DNA of 64,000 nucleotides, from positions 1-64,000 of the forward strand of contig CAYGOT010000015.1 of the NCBI GenBank assembly GCA_964351595.1. The letters run 5' to 3'. Source of the DNA: UBA6059 sp964351595. GTDB taxonomy: Bacteria > Bacteroidota > Bacteroidia > Cytophagales > Cyclobacteriaceae. The notes under the pieces were generated by a model. That model did no database searches. It had not been told where the DNA came from and saw nothing but the letters and a program-made list of their open reading frames with translations. How positions within the stretch are numbered: the first letter of the stretch is position 1; every line of letters starts with the position of its first letter. A program made the position numbers and the translations under genes. Shown here one piece after another: positions 57,973 to 64,000 of this stretch.

Positions 57973-58383
57973 ATGAACAAATTATTTATCTCGTCTTTAT
58001 TTCTCATAGCTTTCGAAGCTTCCGCGCAAGAGAATGGATCACATGCCATCCTACAGGATCAGGTCAAGGCCTTCAACGATCAAAATATAGAAAAGCTTGT
58101 GGCCAACGTCACCGATGACTTCAAGTGGTATTATATCGGTGCAGACACCCTCTTATTGGAGGTTTCTGGAAAAGAGCATTTCCAAAAAAGCATGGAATCG
58201 TATTTCGAATCCATTGCTGAGGTGAAATCAGAAATCGCTGAATACACAGTTGATAAAGATCGAATAAGCTTTAGAGAGGTTGTACGATATGTCACTGCTT
58301 CTGGTGATACCGGTATAGCCTCCGCCATGGGTATTTATGAGATAAAGGATGGTTTGATTTACCGGGCATGGTACTTTCTCTAG
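57973..58383 (+). CDS. Secreted NTF2/SnoaL-like protein
   Basis: 136 residues from the ATG at 57973; upstream codons overlap the previous gene. A signal peptide (ending EASAQ) precedes a cone-shaped NTF2-like fold pattern (helix ILQDQVKAFNDQNIEKLV, strands with DDFKWYYIG, ending YRAWYFL). Such proteins bind or isomerise small hydrophobic molecules. It forms an operon with the ArsR-SRPBCC gene, so the two may respond to the same compound; this is inferred. Confidence 0.75.
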   Translation: MNKLFISSLFLIAFEASAQENGSHAILQDQVKAFNDQNIEKLVANVTDDFKWYYIGADTLLLEVSGKEHFQKSMESYFESIAEVKSEIAEYTVDKDRISFREVVRYVTASGDTGIASAMGIYEIKDGLIYRAWYFL

Positions 58384-58429
58384 GCTATTGAAACTACATG
58401 GGAAACCGTTCGAGCATGGTCCCTAAGTA

Positions 58430-59071
58430 TCAGTAGAAGCTCACCTCCGGCTCTTCCCTTTTCAGTTTGACCAAGTGAGAGGTGTCACCGAGCACAGCAT
58501 CCACTAGACCATACTCCTTTGCTTCCAGGGCGTTGAGAAAGCGGTCTCGCCTAAAAAATTCATCCACCTCTTTCCAGTCCTTTCCAATATTCTTTCCCAT
58601 GATATGAAAAAGCTGGGTGTGCAATCGCTCCTGCTCTCTTGTGGCGATCTGTACATCCTCCGTGTAGCCCTTGGAGCCTCCGCCTGCGGGGTGTTGATGG
58701 ATGGTCGCTTGCGGTAGCGCATACCGTTTGCCCTTTTCCCCGGAAGAGAGTAGGGCCGTTCCCATGCTCCCACAAAACCCAACAGCCACAGTAGAAACTG
58801 GTGCAGAGACCATCTGCATGGCATCATAGATGGCCATACCGGCATAGACGGCACCTCCTGGCGACTGGATGTACATATCGATCTGCCTTTTGGCGTCAAG
58901 GCTATTAAGATATAGCAGCTGCGCCACCACCACATTGGCCACTTGATCGTCAATAGACGAACCAAGAAAGATGATGCGCTCCTTAAGAAGGAGACTGAAA
59001 ATGTCATAGGATCGCTCTCCCCTGCTGGTCTGATCAATGACCATGGGGATCAATTGAGAATGGATATTCAT
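58430..59071 (-). CDS. clpP: ClpP-family serine protease
   Basis: 213 residues from the ATG at 59071, giving the usual ClpP opening (IPMVIDQTSRGERSYDI). In-frame upstream codons overlap the previous gene. The catalytic triad is visible: S102 in GFCGSMGT (normally GxAASMG), H125 in ATIHQHPAGG and D176 in RRDRFLNALEA. QSPGGAVYAG is intact. Length fits ClpP. No Clp ATPase gene is adjacent; it lies in an operon with a sigma factor and a small protein, so it may be a second, specialised ClpP rather than the housekeeping one. The GFCG variation at the active site is unusual. Confidence 0.88.
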   Translation of the reverse strand: MNIHSQLIPMVIDQTSRGERSYDIFSLLLKERIIFLGSSIDDQVANVVVAQLLYLNSLDAKRQIDMYIQSPGGAVYAGMAIYDAMQMVSAPVSTVAVGFCGSMGTALLSSGEKGKRYALPQATIHQHPAGGGSKGYTEDVQIATREQERLHTQLFHIMGKNIGKDWKEVDEFFRRDRFLNALEAKEYGLVDAVLGDTSHLVKLKREEPEVSFY

Positions 59072-59075
59072 GTCG

Positions 59076-59345
59076 CTAGAAATTAAAGATGGACCTGACT
59101 TTATCCCGAAATGATCGGTGCTCATCAGAGGTAAATAGTTCGTGCTCGACACTTCTAATCTCATTGATCAGCTTTTGCCGGCCATAGCGCCTAATCAGAT
59201 CATGGGATGTTTTTTGGTCGCGGACATTGCTCCTGAGTACAGGATCCAGCACCAGCCGGGCCTCCATTAGCAGATGCGACGCTGGGGCATTCTGCTTTAG
59301 CAGCCATTGATCTATGCGCGCTATTTCAATCAATGAAGTCCTCAT
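59076..59345 (-). CDS. Small protein between sigma factor and ClpP
   Basis: 89 residues, helical and charged, with no membrane helix and no zinc-binding HC motif. It opens MRTSLIEIARIDQWLLKQNA and ends in RSIFNF. It overlaps the sigma gene end by 20 bp and stops 4 bp before the ClpP start. The position is where an anti-sigma factor would be, but no known anti-sigma domain is visible. Unknown function. Confidence 0.6.
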   Translation of the reverse strand: MRTSLIEIARIDQWLLKQNAPASHLLMEARLVLDPVLRSNVRDQKTSHDLIRRYGRQKLINEIRSVEHELFTSDEHRSFRDKVRSIFNF

Positions 59346-59871
59346 ATCCTAGTGCTCTTTGTTTTACCTCATCTCTTACCTTCTCTAGGCATTTGTATTT
59401 CTGGACAGTGACAGATCGCTCACTACCGTAACCAAAGCGCACGGACATTTCCTTCATATTCAACCCTTCATAGTAGAAGGACTGTAGCAAGTCCATGCAT
59501 TTACTTCCCGCGCGCTCAAGGAACTTTATTAGCTTCTGACTGAGTGGTGCAGGATTCTCTTCAGTCGTCACAAGTTCTATCCCTTCAATCGAACTCATCC
59601 CGTTTTCACTTGAACATTTCCTTAGCCAAAGCTTCTTGACGATACCCATTATGTAGGCCGCTTCCACTTTTTCTGGTAAGAACCCAGTCTTGACGTGCTT
59701 TTCATAATAGAGGACCAATGCCTCTTGAAATAGCTCTCTGGCATCTTCCAAATCACCACCCCGCCTTTTGACAAAGCCGCAAGCCTTGGGAAAAATGACT
59801 TTGTACCAGTTGGTAATTTGTTGCTCTCTTGAAAGCGTCTTGGTTTGTTCTATGGTTTCCATGACTCTCAT
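59326..59871 (-). CDS. ECF-type RNA polymerase sigma factor
   Basis: 181 residues from the ATG at 59871. A TTG at 59895 falls inside the -7 box and is unlikely; an ATG at 59862 is also possible. Region 2 (LEDARELFQEALVLYYEKHV) and region 4 (LLQSFYYEGLNMKEMSVRFG followed by a recognition helix) are visible. It belongs to the sigma-70 ECF group, with a rather divergent region 2. It is first in an operon with an 89-residue protein and a ClpP-family protease. Confidence 0.85.
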   Translation of the reverse strand: MRVMETIEQTKTLSREQQITNWYKVIFPKACGFVKRRGGDLEDARELFQEALVLYYEKHVKTGFLPEKVEAAYIMGIVKKLWLRKCSSENGMSSIEGIELVTTEENPAPLSQKLIKFLERAGSKCMDLLQSFYYEGLNMKEMSVRFGYGSERSVTVQKYKCLEKVRDEVKQRALGYEDFID

Positions 59872-59892
59872 ATTTACGGATATGTCCTGAAT

Positions 59893-59900
59893 CAAAGCTA
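59893..59900 (-). promoter_or_regulatory. -7 promoter box for the sigma/clpP operon
   Basis: TAGCTTTG on the minus strand, identical to the box of the TPR sensor-kinase operon. It predicts a transcript start near 59887 and supports the ATG at 59871 or 59862. Confidence 0.5.
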
Positions 59901-60026
59901 AGTATCACCCATATTAGTCATATTTTTTTCAAGGCCGAACACATCCGCCTCTTATCCGGTCGGGCATGCCTAGCGCTCAATAGCTACCACTAAATGTATT
60001 ACCTACTTAAACCATCTGATAATCTT

Positions 60027-60034
60027 TACTTTTG
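60027..60034 (+). promoter_or_regulatory. -7 promoter box for the MEMO-family gene
   Basis: TACTTTTG matches TAnnTTTG, 22 bp before the ATG at 60056. Confidence 0.45.
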
Positions 60035-60055
60035 AGCACCTAATCCAACAAGAGC

Positions 60056-61123
60056 ATGCGCATCATCCTAAGTCTAATCGTACTCACTATTTTTCTACAG
60101 AGTTGTGAGCAACCAACTTCTAATCAAGAACCAAAACAGGAAATAAAGACCCGGAAGGCAAGAAGCTATGCCAAGCATGATTTTCAGATGGACTCTATCT
60201 ACAGCAGACTCGGGATCATCGATACGCCCAATGACCTACAATGGAAGGCCGCCATCAGTCCACACGACAACTACAGCTTCGCGGGTGAGCTATACTACAA
60301 ATCTCTTCGTGGCATCAATGCACCAAATATCATCTTGATTGGGGTAGCGCACAGAGCGCGCAACTACGATATACAGGATAAGATCATCTTCGGCACCTTC
60401 GATCAATGGCAGTCGCCCTATGGAGGCATCCCGGTCTCAGAGCTCAAGGAGGAGATCATGAGCCGCCTACCGGAAGACAATTACATCGTTCACGATAGCA
60501 TGCAGGTAATCGAGCACTCGCTGGAAGCCATCATCCCCTGGTTGCATAGAAAAAACAGAAATGCTGAAATAGTCCCGATACTTGTGCCCTATATCAACTA
60601 CGACGGTATTGATTCTATTAGTACGAATCTGGCCAAAGCAGTACAGGGCATTCTTACGGAAAGGAATTGGGTATATGGGAAGGATGTAGCCATCGTCATT
60701 TCCAACGACGCTGTGCACTACGGTGACCAGGAGTGGAGCAATCCCGATACTATGGCACCCTTTGGGACAGACTCTGCCGGAACAGAGCAGGCCCGGCAGA
60801 TGGATCTGGAGATCATCGATCAGACCTTAACCGAGGAGCTCTCTAGCGAGAAAATCAGACAGTTCACCGAGTACACCGTCCAACAAGAAGACTATAAAGA
60901 ATACAAATGGGTATGGTGTGGTCGATACTCGGTACCCTTCGGTCTTTCATTCGCCAATAAGCTCAACATGCTCACCGACGAAGAACCACTTAAAGGCACC
61001 TTCCTGGGCTACCAGACCAGCATAGATCATGAGCATGTGAAGATCGATGATATCGGGATGACCACCTCTGCCTTGACCACCAATCGGCACTGGGTGGCCT
61101 ATGTGAGTTTGGTGTATGAGTGA
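60056..61123 (+). CDS. MEMO-family (AmmeMemoRadiSam system B) lipoprotein
   Basis: 355 residues. The lipoprotein signal ends LQSC (Cys17). The MEMO fold motifs are in order: AAISPHDNYSFAG, ILIGVAHR, EHSLEAIIPWL, VISNDAVHYG and CGRYSVPF, matching the His/His/Cys metal site of human MEMO1 and of AmmeMemoRadiSam B proteins. Neither AmmeMemoRadiSam A nor the radical SAM partner is adjacent, and a lipidated MEMO is unusual, so it may act in the envelope. The last 69 bp of the gene are repeated at 63034-63102, beyond an inserted 1.9-kb block. Confidence 0.87.
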   Translation: MRIILSLIVLTIFLQSCEQPTSNQEPKQEIKTRKARSYAKHDFQMDSIYSRLGIIDTPNDLQWKAAISPHDNYSFAGELYYKSLRGINAPNIILIGVAHRARNYDIQDKIIFGTFDQWQSPYGGIPVSELKEEIMSRLPEDNYIVHDSMQVIEHSLEAIIPWLHRKNRNAEIVPILVPYINYDGIDSISTNLAKAVQGILTERNWVYGKDVAIVISNDAVHYGDQEWSNPDTMAPFGTDSAGTEQARQMDLEIIDQTLTEELSSEKIRQFTEYTVQQEDYKEYKWVWCGRYSVPFGLSFANKLNMLTDEEPLKGTFLGYQTSIDHEHVKIDDIGMTTSALTTNRHWVAYVSLVYE

Positions 61124-61138
61124 TGCATGCATTGCGAC
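61055..61138 (+). repeat. 84-bp direct repeat, copy 1 (end of MEMO gene)
   Basis: Covers the last 69 bp of the MEMO-family gene and 15 bp beyond. Copy 2 at 63034-63118 differs at four positions. Copy 1 continues into a decayed form of the 34-nt palindrome that is intact in copy 2, and both then read ATCTACAT, so the duplication is nearer 115 bp. Confidence 0.8.
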
Positions 61139-61355
61139 AGTTATAAGTCTATTGAGATGAATCTACATGTTCAACTTCGAATATCCAATCTACTCAGCCA
61201 TGTTGATGTTCATCAAAATGTTGTCCCACGTAGCATGACCTGTGTTTATAGGAAGAATATGATTAGACCGTAAGGGTCGCTGACCAGATTCAGCCTAAGA
61301 CGGAAGTTATTTTAAACTTAGGATAGGTATACTTACATGTTTAAAATATAATAAA

Positions 61356-62189
61356 TTGAAAGAAATAGTTGACTACTTAAAAACACGTGAATACTTCAAC
61401 GGACTGGTAGTTGAATTCTCAGGTGTACTAATTGAGATTGCTATACTCCTTATTCTAATTCCTATTGTCCTATGGATAATCAAAAGAAAAGCGTTCCGTT
61501 TCGACAAGTATCATTCTGTTTTTGCCCTATTCAATATAATGCATGGGTACCTAGATATTATTGGTGTACTATTCCAATTTGATAAGGCTAAGACTTCTGA
61601 AACTTTGGGTATGTTCTTTGAATATTGGACAAGCAATTATGACGAAATTCCCATTATTGGTTATGAGCAAAGTAGGACCATTGGTGATTTAAAAATGAAA
61701 ATTTATTGTCTGGAACATTATTGTTTCAATAATAGATCTGCGAAGATCAGCTCTCAGGCCATCGATACGGCAAAGCTTGAGCTGGCCAAGTATTTAGAAA
61801 GCTTCGATCGAATCAGTCCGGGTTTGGTGAAAAACAATAATGTAAAAGAGGAAATGAGTTTAATGAAACAATCAATTCATGGCTCTCAAATAATAATCGA
61901 TGAAGTATTACAAGGTAAAAGGGACTCCTCCGAATTAATAGAGCATTTACATGCTATAACCATAATGATATTGACGCTCTACTATAAATACGCCTACTTC
62001 GAAGCGACCTACAGCAATAAGCCTAAAAAATATATCGACTTAGGTATTAAAAAAGACCGAGAGAGTACTCTTAAAAACTTCCTTAAAATTGAAACTAAAA
62101 TTCAAAAAAAGCTCGAGTTTAGACATGAGTTCTCATATTTAATTCATGTTATTAAAATTTCATTAATCAAGCGGTTTAGTAAAAAATAG
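61356..62189 (+). CDS. Orphan membrane protein in an A+T-rich insert
   Basis: 277 residues from a TTG start; no in-frame ATG is close. One strong transmembrane helix (about 23-41, LIEIAILLILIPIVLWII) is followed by a long helical, probably cytosolic region with FNIMHGYLDIIGVL, a possible second membrane contact. It ends in a Lys-rich tail. No known domain was recognised. It is A+T-rich and lies between the two 84-bp repeats, with the RAYT and regulator scraps, so it is probably acquired. Confidence 0.6.
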   Translation: MKEIVDYLKTREYFNGLVVEFSGVLIEIAILLILIPIVLWIIKRKAFRFDKYHSVFALFNIMHGYLDIIGVLFQFDKAKTSETLGMFFEYWTSNYDEIPIIGYEQSRTIGDLKMKIYCLEHYCFNNRSAKISSQAIDTAKLELAKYLESFDRISPGLVKNNNVKEEMSLMKQSIHGSQIIIDEVLQGKRDSSELIEHLHAITIMILTLYYKYAYFEATYSNKPKKYIDLGIKKDRESTLKNFLKIETKIQKKLEFRHEFSYLIHVIKISLIKRFSKK

Positions 62190-62230
62190 ATACTTCATTG
62201 AAATGATTCAAATTAGGGCTAATCGATAAA

Positions 62231-62406
62231 TTAAATCCCCAACGGCTTCATAAACTCAGCTGCATTTTCCATACTGATAATGATGGGTTCCCCAGGAGCT
62301 GAGCTAAGTTCAACAATGGGCTTGCTTTTAAAATAACGTCAATACTCATGATGGCTGAAATCTACACCACCCCGTTTCGGGTATAGAAATAGGCGATCTC
62401 CTCGCC
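62231..62406 (-). pseudogene. LytTR regulator remnant A
   Basis: On the minus strand, 62362-62406 reads GEEIAYFYTRNGVV and stops, matching the first conserved strand of LytTR domains. After a frame change, 62231-62330 reads GEPIIISMENAAEFMKPLGI and stops, matching the usual LytTR C-terminal end (S-x-E-x-A-x-x-F-K-x-W-L-G). The domain core and the receiver are gone. The 5' side ends at a REP-like hairpin. Confidence 0.6.
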
Positions 62407-62430
62407 CATGTTGGTGTTTTCACCAACATG
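62400..62430 (-). repeat. REP-like hairpin left of the RAYT
   Basis: CCTCGCC (62400-62406) followed by a perfect 24-nt hairpin with stem CATGTTGGTG, loop TTTT. It is the inverted counterpart of the hairpin plus GGCGAGG at 63001-63031. Confidence 0.8.
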
Positions 62431-62478
62431 CCTAGTTAGATAGTTGATTTTCAGGGGAAACTGATACTATATTAAGGG

Positions 62479-62994
62479 ATGGATTTTCCTGTTAATCATC
62501 CACAATTCATTACCATAACAGTCCATGAATGGAAACATTTGCTCAAACCTGATAAGTACAAACAGATCGTTGTTGACTCATTGGCTTTCTTAGTTGAGCA
62601 AGAGAGAATTAAGCTTTTTGCCTTCGTTATTATGGATAACCATATGCACATCGTCTGGCAAACACAGCGAAACCTTACTCAATCTGCAGTTCAGCGAGAC
62701 TTCCTGAAGTTCGTCGCGCAAAAAATCAAATTTGATTTAATTGAGAATCACCCGAAGGTGCTTGAGAAATTTGCAGTAAACCATAGTGATCGACAGTATC
62801 AATTTTGGAAAAGAAACTCTTTGTCGGTTGGGCTTTCCTCCCCAGCACTATTTGAACAGAAGCTAGAGTATATCCATCATAATCCGGTCAAAGCTGGCCT
62901 ATGTCTTTTACCGGAAGAGTACTATTGGTCATCCGCAAGGTTCTATCTAATTAACGAAAAGAATTTCCCATTTCTTTCTCACTACGATGGTTAG
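62479..62994 (+). CDS. REP-associated tyrosine transposase (RAYT), Y1/IS200-like
   Basis: 171 residues. The HUH metal motif is H55-M-H57 in MDNHMHIVW, and the catalytic Tyr is Y131 in EYIHHNPVKAGL, the standard RAYT C-terminal block; YWSSARFY follows. The length fits small Y1 transposases. RAYTs do not move themselves as insertion sequences but are linked to REP hairpins that they bind and cut. Here an inverted pair of 31-bp hairpin units flanks the gene (62400-62430 and 63001-63031), and further copies occur at 52.4-52.7 and 63.2 kb. The gene looks intact. Confidence 0.92.
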   Translation: MDFPVNHPQFITITVHEWKHLLKPDKYKQIVVDSLAFLVEQERIKLFAFVIMDNHMHIVWQTQRNLTQSAVQRDFLKFVAQKIKFDLIENHPKVLEKFAVNHSDRQYQFWKRNSLSVGLSSPALFEQKLEYIHHNPVKAGLCLLPEEYYWSSARFYLINEKNFPFLSHYDG

Positions 62995-63000
62995 ATAATA

Positions 63001-63031
63001 GTTGTGGGTGAAAACACCCACAACGGCGAGG
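63001..63031 (+). repeat. REP-like hairpin right of the RAYT
   Basis: Ten-bp stem GTTGTGGGTG, loop AAAA, complement, then foot GGCGAGG. It is inverted relative to 62400-62430, and copy 2 of the 84-bp repeat starts 2 bp beyond the foot. Confidence 0.8.
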
Positions 63032-63033
63032 TT

Positions 63034-63118
63034 GGGATGACCACCTCTCCCTTGACCACCAATCGGCACTGGGTGGCCTATGTGAGTTTGGTGTATGAAT
63101 GATCCATCCATTGCGACG
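63034..63118 (+). pseudogene. Second copy of the MEMO gene 3' end
   Basis: Encodes GMTTSPLTTNRHWVAYVSLV and then YE and a stop, the same C-terminus as the MEMO-family protein with one residue change (A to P). There is no upstream part of the gene. It sits directly after the RAYT's right hairpin. Confidence 0.75.
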
Positions 63119-63140
63119 GGTTTAAACCCGTCGCAATGGA
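63107..63140. repeat. 34-nt palindrome, family P2 copy 2
   Basis: Perfect 17-bp arms (TCCATTGCGACGGGTTT). It relates to 21491-21524 and to a decayed copy just after the MEMO gene at about 61128-61162. Confidence 0.8.
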
Positions 63141-63141
63141 T

Positions 63142-63186
63142 CTACATCCCCAACCACTTCTTAAACTCTGCTGTCTTCTCCGCACG
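63142..63186 (-). pseudogene. LytTR regulator remnant B
   Basis: The minus strand reads VRAEKTAEFKKWLGM and stops, the classic C-terminal end of Bacteroidota LytTR response regulators. Nothing of the remaining protein is present. It is a second, separate LytTR stub beside the P2 palindrome. Confidence 0.55.
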
Positions 63187-63196
63187 GACGTGCGCC

Positions 63197-63260
63197 CTTG
63201 TCGGTTTTGTCACCTACAAGCATTGAATCGTATTGAGTTGTGGCTAAAGACTCCCACAAC
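63197..63260. repeat. Paired REP-like hairpins (BIME-like), copy 2
   Basis: A hairpin with left arm CTTGTCGGTT (63197-63220, imperfect stem) and, 40 bp on, a hairpin GTTGTGG...CCCACAAC (63237-63260). The order and the sequence between them (TGAATCGTA) match 52624-52689. Confidence 0.65.
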
Positions 63261-63262
63261 GA

Positions 63263-63427
63263 CAGAGCAGTAAGCGTAAAGTCTCGCATCAGTTCTTCAT
63301 CGACCTACAAAACGTCACCAACAGACAAAACCAGTTTGTAGATCGCTACAATGAAGTCACCGATCAAATCAATCGAGTAGATCAAATCGGTTTCTTCCCT
63401 GATGTGATGTACAGGGTGCAGTTTTGA
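63263..63427 (+). pseudogene. C-terminal stub of a TonB-dependent receptor
   Basis: The frame reads HQFFIDLQNVTNRQNQF, then a short stretch and IGFFPDVMYRVQF, stop at 63425. This is the last two barrel strands and terminal Phe of a TonB receptor (the FIDLQNVTNRQN strand is typical). Only about 50 codons remain, starting at the REP-like hairpin pair. Confidence 0.65.
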
Positions 63428-63550
63428 TGCTTGGTCTGCTACCAATCATGGCAGGTAGTGGTGGGACGAGTATGGCACGAAGTACATTGCTGATATAATC
63501 ATCAGAGAATCCACGAAAAACACTCGTCCACCACTCTACTTCAAAGTCTC

Positions 63551-64000
63551 CTAGAATGCCTGCCAATAAATATTAGCCTGACCAGGGAAGGATACAAAAT
63601 CAATAATATCATTAACATCGAGAATCGATTCGACTGTCACACTATTATCAACAGCCACTTCGCTTGTGAAGAAAAGGTAATCTCCATCAGGGGTGACGAA
63701 AGGGCAAAAATCTAATCTTTGGGTATTGATTGGGGTACCATAATTAACACCTGCAGCAAACTGGTCTCCATTTCTATTGCTCCTATAGAGATCGCCTCCA
63801 CCCTGACCATCTGCTCGACCAAAGCTCGAGAAAAGCATGAAGCTACCTGCAGGATCAATGAAAGCATTGAACTCATCATTACCTGTGTTTAATGCTCCGG
63901 CAACCACCTGCCGAGGTTGGTACTCGCCGTTTTCAAACTTAGACATCCAGATATCCTCTCCGGCTACATCACTGTAAGCGGCCGTATAATAGAGCGTGCG
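63551..64000 (-). CDS. PD40/WD40-like repeat protein, N-terminus beyond window (partial)
   Basis: The frame is open to the right edge; at least 149 residues are visible, all C-terminal. PD40-type propeller strands are seen (TLYYTAAYSDVAGEDIWMS, FIDPAGSFMLFSSFGRADG, PFVTPDGDYLFFTS), with DIW/DLY turns typical of the beta-propeller repeats often found with OmpA-like or TolB-like proteins in Bacteroidota. It ends NIYWQAF. Export is likely but the signal lies outside the window. Confidence 0.75.
   Translation of the reverse strand, partial: RTLYYTAAYSDVAGEDIWMSKFENGEYQPRQVVAGALNTGNDEFNAFIDPAGSFMLFSSFGRADGQGGGDLYRSNRNGDQFAAGVNYGTPINTQRLDFCPFVTPDGDYLFFTSEVAVDNSVTVESILDVNDIIDFVSFPGQANIYWQAF

Noticed and set aside
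63369..63566. 65-codon minus-strand reading frame at the right end
   Set aside because: It is antisense to the TonB receptor stub and overlaps the end of the PD40 gene; no motif was seen.

Overview
The window looks like a chromosomal segment of a free-living, probably gliding member of Bacteroidota (Cytophagales-like). The evidence is type IX secretion (T9SS) hallmarks (type A and type B C-terminal sorting domains beside a PorP/SprF gene), a TonB-dependent receptor with an STN domain paired to a DUF4249 lipoprotein, many LytTR regulators, and Bacteroidota -7 boxes (TAnnTTTG) in place of Shine-Dalgarno-led starts. No species can be named from sequence alone. Composition is moderate in G+C. Visibly A+T-rich islands mark the integrase (40.4-41.7 kb), the defence operon (47.2-52.2 kb) and the 61.3-62.2 kb gene.

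Layout. 1-10.3 kb (minus): an outer-membrane barrel gene abuts a giant, window-truncated surface protein (at least 2,889 residues) made largely of degenerate beta repeats. 10.5-13.6 kb (minus): a TPR/HisKA_2 sensor kinase with a LuxR-type response regulator. 13.7-14.0 kb: a decayed GIY-YIG gene. 14.4-16.1 kb (minus): a LytS/LytTR two-component pair, divergent from a TonB receptor and DUF4249 lipoprotein (16.3-19.9 kb). 20.3-23.6 kb: two AraC-type regulators, the second a TPR-membrane-AraC fusion next to the large secretion locus. 23.75-38.1 kb: a tightly coupled T9SS-type operon of a 3,577-residue LamG protein, a cadherin-repeat protein and PorP/SprF. 38.2-40.2 kb: a small membrane protein and an OmpA-family protein. 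40.4-42.0 kb: a tyrosine recombinase next to a tRNA-Met 3' remnant with duplicated 17-bp ends. 42.1-47.1 kb: a sugar:proton symporter and a sortilin/BNR propeller protein.

47.25-52.23 kb (minus) holds a three-gene, translationally coupled operon whose architecture matches the Detocs phage-defence two-component system: a large helical-repeat sensor with a C-terminal GHKL ATPase, a stand-alone receiver, and a receiver fused to an effector. The effector here is a PD-(D/E)XK nuclease-like domain, not the usual purine nucleoside phosphorylase-type domain. This is the most interesting system in the window.

52.7-61.1 kb: hemolysin III-type membrane protein, a lipoprotein, a LytTR operon with two HExxH proteins and a truncated paralogue, an ArsR-SRPBCC fusion, an NTF2-like protein, a sigma factor/small protein/ClpP-family operon, and a MEMO-family lipoprotein. 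61.1-63.5 kb is a scrap yard: an 84-bp duplicate of the MEMO gene 3' end, an A+T-rich orphan membrane gene, a RAYT (REP-associated tyrosine transposase) flanked by inverted hairpins, and 3' stubs of two LytTR regulators and a TonB receptor. Related hairpins also lie just upstream of the defence operon, and a second class of 29-34 nt palindromes with compensatory base changes recurs through the window. The right edge cuts a PD40-repeat protein. No rRNA, intact tRNA or CRISPR array was seen.
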